From Moniliella sp. 'wahieum' (lineage: Eukaryota > Basidiomycota > Moniliellomycetes > Moniliellales > Moniliellaceae), in contig RSEE01000057.1 in the NCBI GenBank assembly GCA_003971905.1, positions 124,001-188,000 on the forward strand: 64,000 nucleotides of DNA, read 5' to 3'. The notes beneath the pieces were generated by a model. That model was not told the origin of the DNA. It saw only the letters and a program-made list of their open reading frames with translations, and did not search any database. The position numbers and the translations under genes are program-made. Positions 1-11,502 of the stretch are shown here, piece by piece (the first letter of the stretch is position 1; every line of letters starts with the position of its first letter).

Positions 1-1382
1 GCCCTCCCGCCCACCCCGTCCCACAAGGGCTCCCCACCGCTCGACAGCAGCGGCAACGATCCGCGCAACATCACCCCTCTTCCCTTTGGGACTGGGCCGA
101 CAGCAGCAAGTCTGCCCTCGGTGTCAGTCTAGGTGGCTGGTTGGTTCTCGAGCGGTGGATAGACGAGGACTGGTTTACCAAGTACGCCCCCAACGATTAT
201 GATGAATGGCACTTTACCCAGACCGTCGGTGCGCAGGCGAGCGAGGTGTTGACGGAGCGCTACGACCAGTGGGTTTCGGAGGAGGAGATTGAGACACTGT
301 ATCAGCATGGCATCAACAATGTTCGTGTGCCCATTCCCTTTTGGTCCTTCATCCCCGTCGTGGACGGCGAGCCGTACGTCAACTCGACCCAGCTTGAGCA
401 CCTCACCCGTTTGCTCGGTTGGCTGTGGAAGCGGCAGATGTACGCGATGCTGGATCTGCATGCCATGCCCTCTCAGGTACGTCCGATCCCCTCTCCCTAC
501 TCCCTTCTTTCTGCGTCTTTCCAAACGCCCCAAAATTCTTCTGACCTTTTTCCCTCTGTCCAGTCGGGCGATCAATCCACCGGACTCAACACCACCACAC
601 CTGCTTGGTGGACCCCAGAGAATCAAAACCGATGTGATGCGACGGTGCAAGCGGTAGTGGACTGGCTGTCGTACAACCCGTACAAATCCGTCGTCAGTGC
701 CATCTCGCCCGTCAACGAGCCCAATGGCGCTACCTTTGCCCAGCAGGGCAACAATCTCAACGTGACCGAAGCATTTTACGAGCGGTCGTATGCGACGTTG
801 CAAAAAGCCGGGTTCAGTATGTTTTTCCACCACGGGTTTGCCTCGGACCCAGCGTCGTACTGGAAGCCCTTTGCGACGGGGAAGAACGCGTCGATGTTGG
901 TGATCAACGACAACCCCTACCCTGGCTGGTTCCCCTCGGTAGACAACAGCACGACGATCAACCGGCGCGTGTGCAAGAAAGTGACCGACTTTGATGGTTT
1001 CCCCGTGCCGATGGCCAAGACCGAGTGGTCGCTCATCTCAGGTGTGACCGATCCCAGCTGGCCGGCGCAGTACTATTCGACGCAAGCTTCGGCCTATGGC
1101 GCTAGTGCCGGCTCGTTCTTTTGGAACTTTAAAATGATGAACGCTACCACGCCGGTACTTGCCTTGCCCAACGCGTCCCAAACGCTCTACTCGTTCCTGG
1201 ACCAAGTCCAAGCTGGCGCGGTGCCTGCCAAGCCAACCGGCCAATCCGTTGAAGCGTACCTCGCTACCCTTCCCCCGCCCGCATGTGGCACTTTGGCCGA
1301 CACGTACTCGGCCTCGGGTTCGCCTTCGGCCGCAGGACAACGACGTAAATCCCATGCACGTCGGACCCGGCGTCCGCTGTAA
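1..1382 (+). CDS. Exo-1,3-beta-glucanase (glycoside hydrolase family 5), 5'-partial
   Basis: The protein hydrolyses 1,3-beta-glucans at the cell surface or in the wall. The frame is open to the left edge, so the true start and any signal or membrane anchor lie outside the window. The first recognisable block is LGGWLVLERW (from about 129), the usual GH5 exoglucanase opening. It is followed by NNVRVPIPFW, by the acid/base motif SPVNEPNG (about 705-725) and by the nucleophile motif MAKTEWSLI (about 1012-1035). An 87-bp intron at 477-563 (GTACGT...CAG) keeps the frame and contains no stop, so the uninterrupted frame hides it. Five or more N-x-S/T sites fit a secreted glycoprotein. The basic C-terminus (RRKSHARRTRR) is unusual and may instead be read-through from a missed splice or an indel near 1330. 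Family assignment is firm. Whether it is the membrane-anchored exgD type cannot be judged. Confidence 0.9.
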   Translation, partial: PPAHPVPQGLPTARQQRQRSAQHHPSSLWDWADSSKSALGVSLGGWLVLERWIDEDWFTKYAPNDYDEWHFTQTVGAQASEVLTERYDQWVSEEEIETLYQHGINNVRVPIPFWSFIPVVDGEPYVNSTQLEHLTRLLGWLWKRQMYAMLDLHAMPSQVRPIPSPYSLLSASFQTPQNSSDLFPSVQSGDQSTGLNTTTPAWWTPENQNRCDATVQAVVDWLSYNPYKSVVSAISPVNEPNGATFAQQGNNLNVTEAFYERSYATLQKAGFSMFFHHGFASDPASYWKPFATGKNASMLVINDNPYPGWFPSVDNSTTINRRVCKKVTDFDGFPVPMAKTEWSLISGVTDPSWPAQYYSTQASAYGASAGSFFWNFKMMNATTPVLALPNASQTLYSFLDQVQAGAVPAKPTGQSVEAYLATLPPPACGTLADTYSASGSPSAAGQRRKSHARRTRRPL

Positions 1383-3958
1383 CTTGATGTATCGTTTGAG
1401 TACCCTGATTCCTGATCCGCATAATGGTCGGTCCAGTTTCCCCCTCCCCCTATCCCCCCAGGCTGTGCCAGGCTGAGCAACTCTGAAGTGCATCCGGCCT
1501 GTTCTGTATGGTCTTCCTGCTCGTTTCCCTTCCACCTCCATCTTCACCTTCCCCACCATCTCTGCTTTCATTTCCACTCCCACCTTTACCTTTACCTCCA
1601 CCTCCACCTCCACCTCCACCTCCACCTCTATCCCCATCCCATTCCTATCCCCATCTCCTCACTTGTGCTGCGTTCGAGTTACTGTTTACTTTGTTTTTTG
1701 CGTACGTTTTGCTTGTTTCATGGATTGGTTAAGTTGTACTTGAGCTGGGCTCTTTTCTTGCGCTTATTGGCTTTTGCATCAGCGCATCAGCTGGCACATG
1801 GCATGATTGTAATGCTTGCGCTGACATCGGCTGCATAGTAGGGAGCGAGCACGCTCTCCAATCTTAATCAACCACTAGTTACTAGTTACTATTACTTCGC
1901 TGGTCACTGTAGTCGGTAACTGTCACCGATCAATAGACACTAGTCACTAGTACAAGTAGGTGGTGCACTGCCGGGGAGATCTGAGATCTGAGATGTGCAC
2001 AAGTCGGTGACGCTCCGTGGTAACATACCACGTAACGCGGAACGCGGAACCAGTAATACAACGAGGTGAGCAACTTGAAGCTGGAAGCTGGAAACTGGAA
2101 GCTTGAAGCGTGGCTGTGCCACTGGAAAAGCGATTCGCGAAGCAGGCTGCAGGGGCTATTGTGGATTGTGGCACAGCATTGAACGGAGTTCAAGTTGAGG
2201 TTGAGAGTTGAGAGGTTGGGATCTGAGACCTGAAAGTTGAAAAGTGCATTGGACTTGCAGCTTCAGCTTCAAGCTTCAAAGCCTCAACAGCTTCAAAACG
2301 TTTTGAGAACTGAGATCCTGAGATTGAAGGCCTGAAGCCTGAGGCATGGGGAGGTTGCCGGTTTAGAAAGATGTATACGACGGTCCGTGGGACCGTGAAA
2401 GTGACGGGGGAGTGAAAGTCAGAGCAGGTCAGAGCACGTACTCTGCGCTCACAACTCGGTGTGCTTGCTGGGTAATGGGCTCATACTGAGCGCACAAGCG
2501 GAGGGCTCAGGTGGAAGGCTGAGCCTGACCATGCCCTGTCAGGATTCAGAGCTTCCAGGCCTAGTCAGGCTGGCCAATGATATAATGATCACATGTACAT
2601 CAACGACGTGCTTTTGTAAAGTAGTACCGATATAGTCCAGATTCAAAAAGCTTCAAGCTTCAAGCGAGCAGAATAGAGGTTGTAGGGGAACGATCAAGAT
2701 GAGCGAAATGATCGATAGTTTATCCGTCAATGCATCCGAACTTGTGTCTCCTTTTGCGAGAGCCCCCGCAGGCCAGCATAAGATAAGCATGGGGATCGGT
2801 GCATGGCATTGGAACAGGTAACTATCAGTAGTAACGGGAGTTACTATATCGAGCCCATGTGAGAGAGAGGATGGAAGCCTCACCTGTGACTTTGGTTCCC
2901 GAATACCGCAGGTACTGGATATACCCGGTATATATATCCCCTCCGCGATACACAGGGCTCAATTCAACGTGTGGTATCTGTATTCCGTCAGTGGCGAACG
3001 TAACCTCGCGTCAAGACCAAACCAAAGGGATTTTCTTTTATTAGCGCCTTGTGTTGGGTCGCTCGACGACGGGGGTGCAATCGGACCACATGGTCAGCAC
3101 GGGTAATCTACTTTTGGTTTGTTGGGAGAGTACCGCGCAATTGCTTTGGTGCAAGGGCAAGACGAACTCTTAACAGAACAATCTCTTCTGCGGAGCCCTT
3201 ACTGTCCCTGTCAAACCTCAAGGCCTCAATACTTAACAGTGCAGTACTCACGTTTACAGAAATGCCACGAGTGGGTCGATACGATCTGCGAGATTCTCCC
3301 AAGAGAGTTGTGTCCCCGATAACCGAGGTTCGAGGGTGTTCCCCCCCCCCGTTTGTAGCTCCCGTTGGTTGCCTCGTCTCTTCTGTCAACATGTCGAACC
3401 CCGTAGTATTAGCACCAGAGGGAACAGGCAACACTGCTCAACGTTCAACTGAACGTCCAACCCCAATGGGTATAGTAAGCGGCCTGATCACACGTGCTTA
3501 CGCCCGACCGACGGTCTCCTCCCTTCGGCCGTATACCTCGGTCGTCTCCAGTGCCGTTTATATACCACACACTCAACACGTTCACCGGATTCACCCCACA
3601 ACTTCAAGCGTCAAGCTTCAAGCTTCAAGCCCAAGCTTCATTACCTGAACACACGACCTATATGAGCATGAGTAATGGTTCAATGGTTCCTCTCCATTTC
3701 GGAACGGCCTATATGACGCCTACCATGGCATCTGTCTCTCTGCATCAGATACGTACAACATGAATGCGAACCCGGCTCAAGCCAAGGCTGCCGGAGCGCC
3801 TCCCGCAAGCAGCTATGCAGGGATACCGGTTCCATGGCACATGGCACATGGCACATGATCCATGATCCCTGATTCATCCCTCACCCCACGCTCCAAGAAG
3901 AAAAATGCATACGGGTGGACAGGATGCAATGCCATGCGAACATGAACGGGTCAACAAA
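1383..3958. other. Intergenic region with microsatellite and TTCAAGC-type repeats
   Basis: No supported gene is present. There is a pyrimidine-rich CACCTC/CCTCCA repeat at about 1585-1632. ACTAGT/GTCACT words cluster at 1873-1955. Imperfect GGAAGCT and TTCAAGC heptads occur at about 2075-2110, 2258-2300, 2646-2666 and 3602-3642. CATGGCACATGG repeats occur at 3834-3856. An open frame at 3049-3648 has no recognisable domain and is not called. Confidence 0.6.
1585..1632 (+). repeat. Hexanucleotide CCTCCA/CACCTC microsatellite
   Basis: The stretch alternates CCTTTACCTCCACCTCCACCTC-type units 3' of the GH5 gene. The same hexamer recurs at about 61342-61382. Confidence 0.85.
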
Positions 3959-4779
3959 CTAAGAGGTAGACGGGGGAGTAGGGGCGGTAGCGGTAGCGGT
4001 GGCCGTTGGGCCGGCCGGGGTGGCAGGGGTAGTAGTGGCGGCAGCCGGGGTGGCAGGTGCGGCGGGACCCTGAGTAGGGCCAGGACCGACGCTGGACGCG
4101 TAGCGTGCGACGAGCTGGCGCGCCGAGACGAAAGTCTTGCGCACGACGGGCGGGCAACGTGGGTCGGCGGTAGCCTTGTCGAGTTCGTCCGAAACGTGAG
4201 GATGGCGAAGCGGGAGAAGGAGGAGAGGTAGAAGCGCAAGCGGAGGAAGTGGATGTAGAGAATCGGGGTCGCGATCGAGTTGCGCAGGGTAATCGCGCCG
4301 AGCAAGACACGCAGAGCAATCACGAGTTCGGCATAGGCTACCAGACGCATCGCAGGGTCGTAATTCGCCTTGACCCAGGTTTGGATTTTGGTGCCGAGCT
4401 GCTTGGGCAGGGTCGTCGTCCCCGCGGGGGCGGGGAAGGCGAGCGGGATGAGGGTAGTGCGAATAAAGGTGAGCACATGGAAGAGCGAAAAGACAACATA
4501 GGGCAGCAGGGTCAACGTGATCGGGGCAGTGCAGAGCCAGTAGAGCGACAAGAGCATGTACTGGACATTCTCATCCATCGCGACGCGTTGGAGGTACGAC
4601 TTGGAGAGCGACGGGGTGCCCGTGGACTTGTACACGACAATCGCATAGCTCACCAGGGCGCCGATGTAGGCGAGGGAGTAGGACGTGGTCGGGGTCTGCC
4701 ACTTCCAGATCAGGAGGAGCGACTTGAGCGCCCACAGGCCGGACAGAAGCGTCACCACGTGGCCGCCGGCCCAGATCAT
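3959..4779 (-). CDS. POM33: Pom33/Tts1-type ER and nuclear-pore membrane protein
   Basis: Members of the Pom33/TMEM33 family are multi-pass proteins of the ER and nuclear envelope that help shape ER tubules and distribute nuclear pores. The sequence begins MIWAGGHVVTLLSGLWAL and has several hydrophobic segments plus the family block ILYIHFLRLRFYLSSFSR. After FAIL the frame must change (around 4190) to continue as HVSDELDKATADPRCPPVV and a Pro/Ala/Thr-rich tail ending at 3959. Adding one C near ATCCTCACG restores this. The first ATG in frame is at 4779, but the true N-terminus is probably in a small upstream exon: an acceptor (CCCCCAG) lies at 4807 and a Kozak-like ATG at 4872. It is divergent from SSF1, with a GC-rich promoter of roughly 0.5 kb between them. 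The family call is good; the exact start is uncertain. Confidence 0.75.
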
Positions 4780-5305
4780 GTGCGGAGTGGTTGCAGCGGG
4801 GCGCGGCTGGGGGCAGAGGCGTCAGCGCGCACGCGGCGGGGCAGGAGGGGGGCGGGAGCGTGTACGAACCATGGCGGGCAGAAGAATCAGCGGCGGTGGT
4901 GGGGGGGGGGGCGGGGTGGTGGCTCTGCGGCCGCTGCGATCAGGAGCAGACGGGCCGGAAGGGCGGGGGCCGGGCGAGGCTCAGCCGCGGCAGCGCAGCG
5001 GCAGTGTCCGCTTATGTCAGCCGCTGGCGGGGCGTCCGCGTGCGTGTGCGGCAGCAGGCGCCTACGTCATACTGCCCTCGCCGCCACATCATCGAGCCGG
5101 GCCACAGCGAGCGGTGATGTTCCGATTGGGGGTCGGTGACGCGCGACTAGAAGCAGGCCTGCCCTGCCGCTTTGCACCGATCGCGCGTGTTTGCACCGAC
5201 TGGCAATTTATCCCACCGCCGCTGGGCCCCCGGCGAAAAAAATTAGGCAAGCCCGCCCGGTGCCCACCACCATCTCCCCCTCCCCGCCCCGTCTCGCCTG
5301 GCACG

Positions 5306-6863
5306 ATGGCCAAGCCCCAAGCCAAGCGGAGCAAGACCAGCAACTCCGACCCGTCCCAGCCGCGCCGCACGAGGAAAGTGCAGCTCCCCCGTCCGGAGGA
5401 GGGCAACCTAGGCCCCAAGGACGGGGTGCCGCGGAGCTTTGTGCTGCACTCGGGTGCGCTCACGCCGGCTGGCCGGCAACTGCTGTTGGATCTCCGTGGC
5501 GTGCTGGCGCCCTACACGGCCGAGAAGTTGCGGCAAAACCGGGGCAACACGCTCAAGGACTTTGTGTCGGCCGCGTCGATTTTCGGCGTGACGCATCTGC
5601 TCATGTTGGCCCAGCCGGCCAAGGGACGCCAACGCCGCACCACCGCCGTCGGCGGCATGACGGACATGGCGCGTCTCAACCTGCGCATTGGTGCGCTCCC
5701 GCGTGGCCCGACGCTCACGTTCCGAATCAACAAGTACGCGCTTCGGCGCGACGTGGCGCGCGCCACCAAACATTCTTCTCACCACCCTACCGCACCAGAG
5801 TACATGACCCCCCCGCTGCTCGTCCTCAGCGGGTTCAAGCAGCCCGCGCCTGCTCCTGGCGACACCAAGGCGCGTGACGATTTGCGCGCGTTGAGTCTGA
5901 TTGCGACTACGCTCCAACGTCTCTTCCCGGCGGTCAATCCGGCGCAGATGCGGCTCGGTGCAGCTCGGCGTGTGGTGCTGGTGCACTTTAACCCGACCAC
6001 GCGCACGCTTGACTGGCGGCACTTTGTCATTACTGTTCGTCCCACGGGAGTGAGCAAGCGTCTGCGCAAGGTGGTGGAAGGTCAAAAGAAAGGGATCAGC
6101 GCTCTGCCCGATCTGGGCCAAGTGCACGATTTGGCAGACTACGTGCTGGGCAAGGCGGACAATGAGAGTTCCTACGAGACGGATACGGATGGGGAGTCGG
6201 ATGTGGAAGGGGGCAAGACGGTTGAATTGTTTGACTCGTACGCTGGGCGGGGGAACCGGCGTGCGCACAAGGCCAAGGGCGCACACACGCGTGCTGTTCG
6301 TCTCACCGAGGTGGGGCCGCGCTTGGAACTGAGGTTGATCAAGGTGGAAGAAGGCTTGAATGGGGGCCAGGTGCTGTGGCATGACCGTATCCGCCTCAGC
6401 CCGCAAGAGCAGGCCAAGCAAAAGCAACTGCGTGCCGAGGGCCAGGCAGCACGGGCACAACGGCGCGAGGAACAAGAGGAGAATGTCAGGCGGAAGCGGC
6501 GTGCGCAGTGGGATGCCAAAAACGAAGCCCGCGTACGGCAGGGGCTCGAAGCCATTCCCTACCCGAAGATCAGAAGGTGCCCCTTTCCGATGAGGAAGAC
6601 GAAGAAGAGGGGAGGAGGACGACGAGTTTGCATATGAAGATGCGTTTGGTGCCCAGGCCAACAAGGAAGAGGAGGAGCTCTTCCAGCTTTCGGACCGGGA
6701 AGAGGAAGGGTCGGATGTTGACTCGGAGGACGACGATGAGGAGGACTCCGAGTCGGACCTCAGCCCTATTGAGGTCGGCGCAGGAGAAAGCGAGTCGGAC
6801 GAAGAGAGCGAGCCGGAGGTGGTGGAGCAAGGCACAAAACGCAAGCGCGGAGGGCGGCGCTAG
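5306..6863 (+). CDS. SSF1: Ssf1/Peter Pan Brix-domain ribosome biogenesis factor
   Basis: Ssf1 is a nucleolar factor needed for 27S pre-rRNA processing and 60S subunit assembly. The start MAKPQAKRSK is preceded by a suitable context and opens a basic N-terminus. The Brix domain covers about residues 40-300: PRSFVLHSG, LAPYTAEKL, NTLKDFVSAA, GVTHLLML, LPRGPTLTFRI, then RRVVLVHFNP and IKVEEGLNGGQVLWHD. The tail is a charged coiled region (RAQRREEQEENVRRKRRAQ) followed by acidic blocks ending TKRKRGGRR. The acidic tail is reached only by two one-base shifts. One is in the C run at 6562-6564 and the other in the G run at 6609-6612; each is healed by one extra run base. Length with both repairs is about 520 residues, somewhat longer than yeast Ssf1 because of the acidic tail. 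Peter Pan homologues of this layout are near universal in eukaryotes. Confidence 0.92.
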
Positions 6864-7255
6864 GAAGCTTGGAATGATCAAGCACCCAATTTACCTACTG
6901 CCCAAGTAGATTCCGGATGTGTAGGACTTGGACAGGCTGGCAGGTGCCACTAAAGGACCGGACTCGTCCGGCTCTTCTAACACATCAAAGGCCATATTCA
7001 AGAAACACCCTGAACTCTCGTATAGAGCATGACGACGAAATACAGCCAGTAGATCTCCACGCCATTTTTGTCTTTCCACACAACTCGTTGACGCCCTCAC
7101 CTGAAGCCCAAGAGACCTTTTGCGTTCACGGGTACAATCGGTCACATTGTCCAGCCGACATGTGGGCGCAGGGTGCCCCGCCCCGGTTGAAAGTGCTTGA
7201 AGGCGGCGGTGATCCATATAACTTCTACCTGAGTTAACCACAATCCTGCCTGTCC

Positions 7256-7311
7256 TTGCAGTTTGGATTCGACGTAAATACACTTTGCAGTTTGGATTCG
7301 ACGTAAATACA
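7256..7311. repeat. 29-bp period tandem duplication
   Basis: TTGCAGTTTGGATTCGACGT (and the bases after it) occurs at 7256 and again at 7285, the two 27-bp copies being identical. It lies downstream of the transporter stop on the minus strand and is probably 3' UTR or spacer. Confidence 0.9.
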
Positions 7312-7424
7312 AACAGCGAGCCGAGGGGGGAGGTACAAAATCATTCGTGGGGCTTGAGGGGTATGATACACAGGGAAGGGGGACAGGTAGGGGGGGGGGG
7401 CGGACAGAATGTACTGACATCCGA

Positions 7425-9060
7425 CTAAAGTGGGTAGCGGAAGAAGCGCCGTTTTCCCAGTCGGTTTGGTTGCTAAGATCGTCAACGAAGTGGTGTTCGG
7501 GCTGGTCACCAAATTCACGGTCACGTTGGCGATTGAGGTAGACGTGAGTGAGGAAAAAGATGCCGTACATGACCCAGCTGATGGCCAAGAGGGAGACCAT
7601 GGCAACTTTGGCAGGAGTGTATTCGGGAGCATCCTTAGCACGGTAGATTTGGGCACCAATAATGTTACCTGTTGAGTAACCGACTTGGAAGATAGCGTTG
7701 GCCACAATTCGCTTGGTTTCCCCCGAGAAGCTACGGGCCAAGGTTCCGTACAGTACCATAGAGGCAGGTGCAAACCAAGGGACAAACATGTACAGTGTCA
7801 CCTTGGCCACGTTGCTAGCGTGCGATGCCAGTACGCCCGAACCGATAATTGAGATGAGCAGCGTGAAGGATCCCATGGCGGACGTGGGCACGTAGAGAGC
7901 GCCAAGGACGATGAAGAGGCATGCAACCACTTCGGACCCGCCCTGGGCTAGGCCCAAGAGAGATGTCTGTTCGGCATCAAAGCCAAGGGAGGAGATGACT
8001 GTTGTTCCAAAGTTGGTAAGTGCGCCATTGGCCACGTCCATGCAGATGATGCAGAGGAACAAGGTCCAGACACGTGGGTCAATCAGCGCCTCCCCACTTG
8101 GTACCACTCAAACTTGTGTGACACAATGCCCGTCTTATTTTTGGCGACCATGTCGACGGCAATCAACTTTTCCCGCTCAGTGAGCACCATTAGCTTGCCC
8201 GGCTCGGACGGCATAAAAATGAGAGTGATAACCGAGAAGAGGGTAGTGACCAGTCCAAGAATGATAAACATTTCTCGCCAGCGGGGGATGGCGGTATTGT
8301 GCTGCCGCTGCAGACCATAGGAGATGAGTCCACCCAGGATTTGAGCCCAACCGTTCTGAAAAGTAATGACGATGGATTGTAGGGTAAGTATTGGGTCCAA
8401 TGCATGCAAGGGTCAGGCATGGGTGGAAAGGAAGGCACGTACAAAGGAGAACCACAGAGCGGTACGGGTGTTGATTTGTTCTGCACTCCAGAAGCGCCCA
8501 GTTATGAGGATAAACCCGGGTGTGATGGCGGACTCAAAGATGCCAAGAAAGACACGGCAGACCATGAGGCCAGCCCAGTTGAAGGCAGCGGCATGGAGCG
8601 TCAGGGTGACACCCCAAAAGAAGACGCATACTGCAAGGTAGCGGCCCAGCTGAACTTTGTGGAAGATGATCGAGTGCACAGGAAGCGCGGCCAAATAGGC
8701 GAGGTAAAATGTGCTGCCCAGCCACGAGTATTGGGAAGAGTCGAAGTGAAGCGTGTTCTGGAAGCCCAACAGATGAGCGTAATTGATGGTGGTCTTGTCC
8801 ACAAAGGTGAGGCAGTACACAATGCACATCATGGGCAGAAGGTACCAGTCGATCTTGCGAAGTACCTTCTTGCACTCCTCTGGCGTAGCGTCCAATCTCT
8901 CCGTGTCCAAGACACGTGCCATTGTGTCGACATCAGCATTGGCCAGGTCGTTGACTTCGACAATTGGCTTGAATGAAGCCTCTGGTGGAGCATAGCCAGC
9001 ATCGGCCTGCTTGGATGAGGCAGACGCAATGGACTTGCTGTCGTGTTCCATTGTTGCCAT
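7425..9060 (-). CDS. MFS transporter, allantoate permease/anion:cation symporter type
   Basis: This is a plasma-membrane proton symporter of the Dal5/Tna1 family, which take up organic anions such as allantoate, nicotinate or pantothenate; the substrate cannot be inferred. The start MATMEHDSKS (9060) precedes a hydrophilic N-tail and DWYLLPMMCIVYCLTFVDKT (helix 1). Later landmarks are QYSWLGSTFYLAYL, MVCRVFLGIFESAITPGF and NGWAQILGGLISYGL, and the C-half with GALTNFGTTVISSLGF. An 87-bp intron (8356-8442, GTACGT...TTTCAG) joins WFSF to NGWAQ. A frame break lies in the C run 8092-8095; one extra base gives WYQVGEALIDPRVW. A second break near 7440 allows the typical FRYPL C-terminus with stop at 7425; without it the frame drifts on to 7142. 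About 540 residues and 12 predicted membrane helices fit the family. Confidence 0.87.
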
Positions 9061-11502
9061 CGCGGTGGTGGTTGGGGGGGTACCAGAGACGATGGAACGG
9101 AGAGGAGAACGAGGGGAGAGAGGAGAAGGGAGAGATGCAACGCGGTTGCCCAAAGCTCAGGCGAACTCTTTTGAAGTTAATCGATTATCGGGTAGACGCG
9201 ACCGAAGGCCTGATGCCTGAAAGATAGGATGCATGTTCCTGAAGGCGTGGCCTTACCTGTGCTAGGGGCACTAGGGGCTGGAGTCTCGTTGGCAGCCACG
9301 ATAGTGGTGTTCGCCACACCGGTGTACCTGACATGTGACTAAGGCAGGTCTGCCGCCGCGCCTGGGCTGTGTCGCGCATCCGCAATCTAGACGATCGAGT
9401 CTCTTTTCCGGCCATCCTTAATCCTTTGACAGCCGGGCAGCTAGCCGGCGGGGATAATCGTAATCGATTAATCGATAATGGTGGACAATGGATCCATGAT
9501 GACACGATGCGTTAGTCTGGGAGATTCATGGATGTTTCTACTGAGGATTGAGGACTGATAATGTTCACGCTCAGCCTGAGCGATGAGTCGATTCGATGAG
9601 CAGCACTGATCTCGTCCATCATGCTCATGCATCATGCATCATCGAGCTCAGGCGCGCTCATGGCGCTCATCCAGCGCTCTTAGATATTAGATCTCTTCGG
9701 CATTGATATAGATAGGTCACTAGGTCACATTTCGCCCTCCAGGGCCTCCTGCGTGTCAGGGCAATCAATCAATCCGTCTGTCTTACCCAACCAGTTATTC
9801 ATCAGAAGCCTTCGCGGCGCAACTTGCCCCCAAGCCAAAGCGATAGGCGCCACTGTGCCTGTATGGGCGCGTACCGGCGCTTACCTCGCCAGCCACCCCA
9901 GCCCGGGGGCGCAGTAACTAGTAAACGGCCAAATAGTAGCCGCGGCATAGATAGCGATTGTGGCACACTGGGCTAGTGCAGTGTGGCTCGCTTGCAACCC
10001 GCGTATCTCCTCTGCTGTGATTAAAATAAAAGAATTATCGATTAGGTTCCGAGGTGTCAAAAGATCTTTTCTTGAGGGGCAAGTCTGGGCAAGTGTGCTC
10101 AGGCGCTCAGGTGCGCCCTCGTGTGCCGGCGCCCGCCCCGGTCAGCGATGGGAAGCAGCGAGATGCCAAGCTAGTGCTAGTACCTAGTCGTGATGCATGA
10201 TGCAAGTGATGCACGGTCCGCGAAGGCTTTATCAGAATGATGCATGATGAAGCTTCGATGAAGTTCATCTTCGAAAGTGCCTCTCTTCGGCAAATTTAAT
10301 CGGGATGATGCATGATGGAGATGGTGTATGACCGGATGATCCATTGACTAGCTTGACTAGCTCCACCGCTCTTCCGAGAACCCCACATTCGTCCTTTTCT
10401 GTCAGCTGGCATTATACCAAAACATCACGTAAAACAAATAGCCCCTGTGCAAGAAAGAAAAAGGACGCGATTGAAAGTGTATCGTTCTCCGAGATGGTCA
10501 CCGACGTTACCAGGCAACTGAAGGTATCCACTATGAGAGGGTAGTGGCTGACTTGGGTAGTGCTGTTGGGTCTCCCTTTCACGCGCGTCACGGAGATCCC
10601 TTTAATGAGATCAGGAGTGCTCGCCTCAATAGTTGGGTAGGGCAAGACCCCCCTTTATGCTAATGAATGTGAACCTCCTGCCTGTTCCATCTCGCTTCTC
10701 TGCCTCCTGTCTCCTTCCCTACAGACGTGTTTGAAGATTCGTGGTTCTCGCGTTTGGTCTTTTCGCCTTTTGCCTCAAAAGGCTGCTATCTCCAGTGTAG
10801 CTGATTCTGTATATCCCCCCAGAGTCCCCCAGGGTCGCGCTGACTGTATTGCCATGTTGATGATCGCACCCATCCTCTCGCAGGAAGTCTTGTTGAGTAC
10901 TCAGTGATGCAATGCGGGGAAGGAAAAAAGAATTAGCATAAGAACCCAGTAACGCCCAACGGAGTACCGCGCGCCTGGTGAACACATGTGCACAGAGGGA
11001 GAAGAGTTCAGTCACTTGGCGCTAATAAGGCATCTGAAATCTCAAGGCAAGCAGTCCTAGTCAATGTAGGCAACGGGCGGCCGACGAGCAGAGAAGGAGA
11101 AAGCGATGGGGGGGGGAGAAGTGCTAAGCCTCGATGATGGATCATTTCTCCGTTCCTGTCGTTTCGCTAGAACCGAATGGCCTCCACCGGCCACCACTCA
11201 TCACTTATCATTAATCACGTTCTTCCTGGTCCTTTGTCCACCTCGATGTGATGGCCACCGACCAGCGTCCTCGTCCATCGGCCAGCTCAAGCGTCTGCGG
11301 CGCGGTTGGCGACGGCGGAGCAACCAGGTTTCTCCCAGCGGTTCTATGGCAGCAAACGTGGAGGTAAAACCGGTAAACGTTAAATTTCAACCCAGTCGAA
11401 ACTTGAAACAGAGTGCGATCATCGATCAGTCCAAACCCCACGTTGGTCCTACCACTAGCCACTTGGCGTCGCCCGACTGGTCGCGAGAGGTTTGGTTCCC
11501 CC
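9061..11502. other. Intergenic region, no supported gene
   Basis: Short repeated words dominate. ATGATGCATGATGC-type repeats occur at about 9620-9645, 10190-10260 and 10300-10330. A segment at 10680-10790 resembles 42500-42610, which lies inside LINE remnant 1. The open frames are short and lack domains. Confidence 0.6.

Noticed and set aside
3049-3648. A 199-codon plus-strand frame considered as a gag-like ORF
   Set aside because: No zinc knuckle, protease or RT nearby, and its end runs into TTCAAGC repeats.
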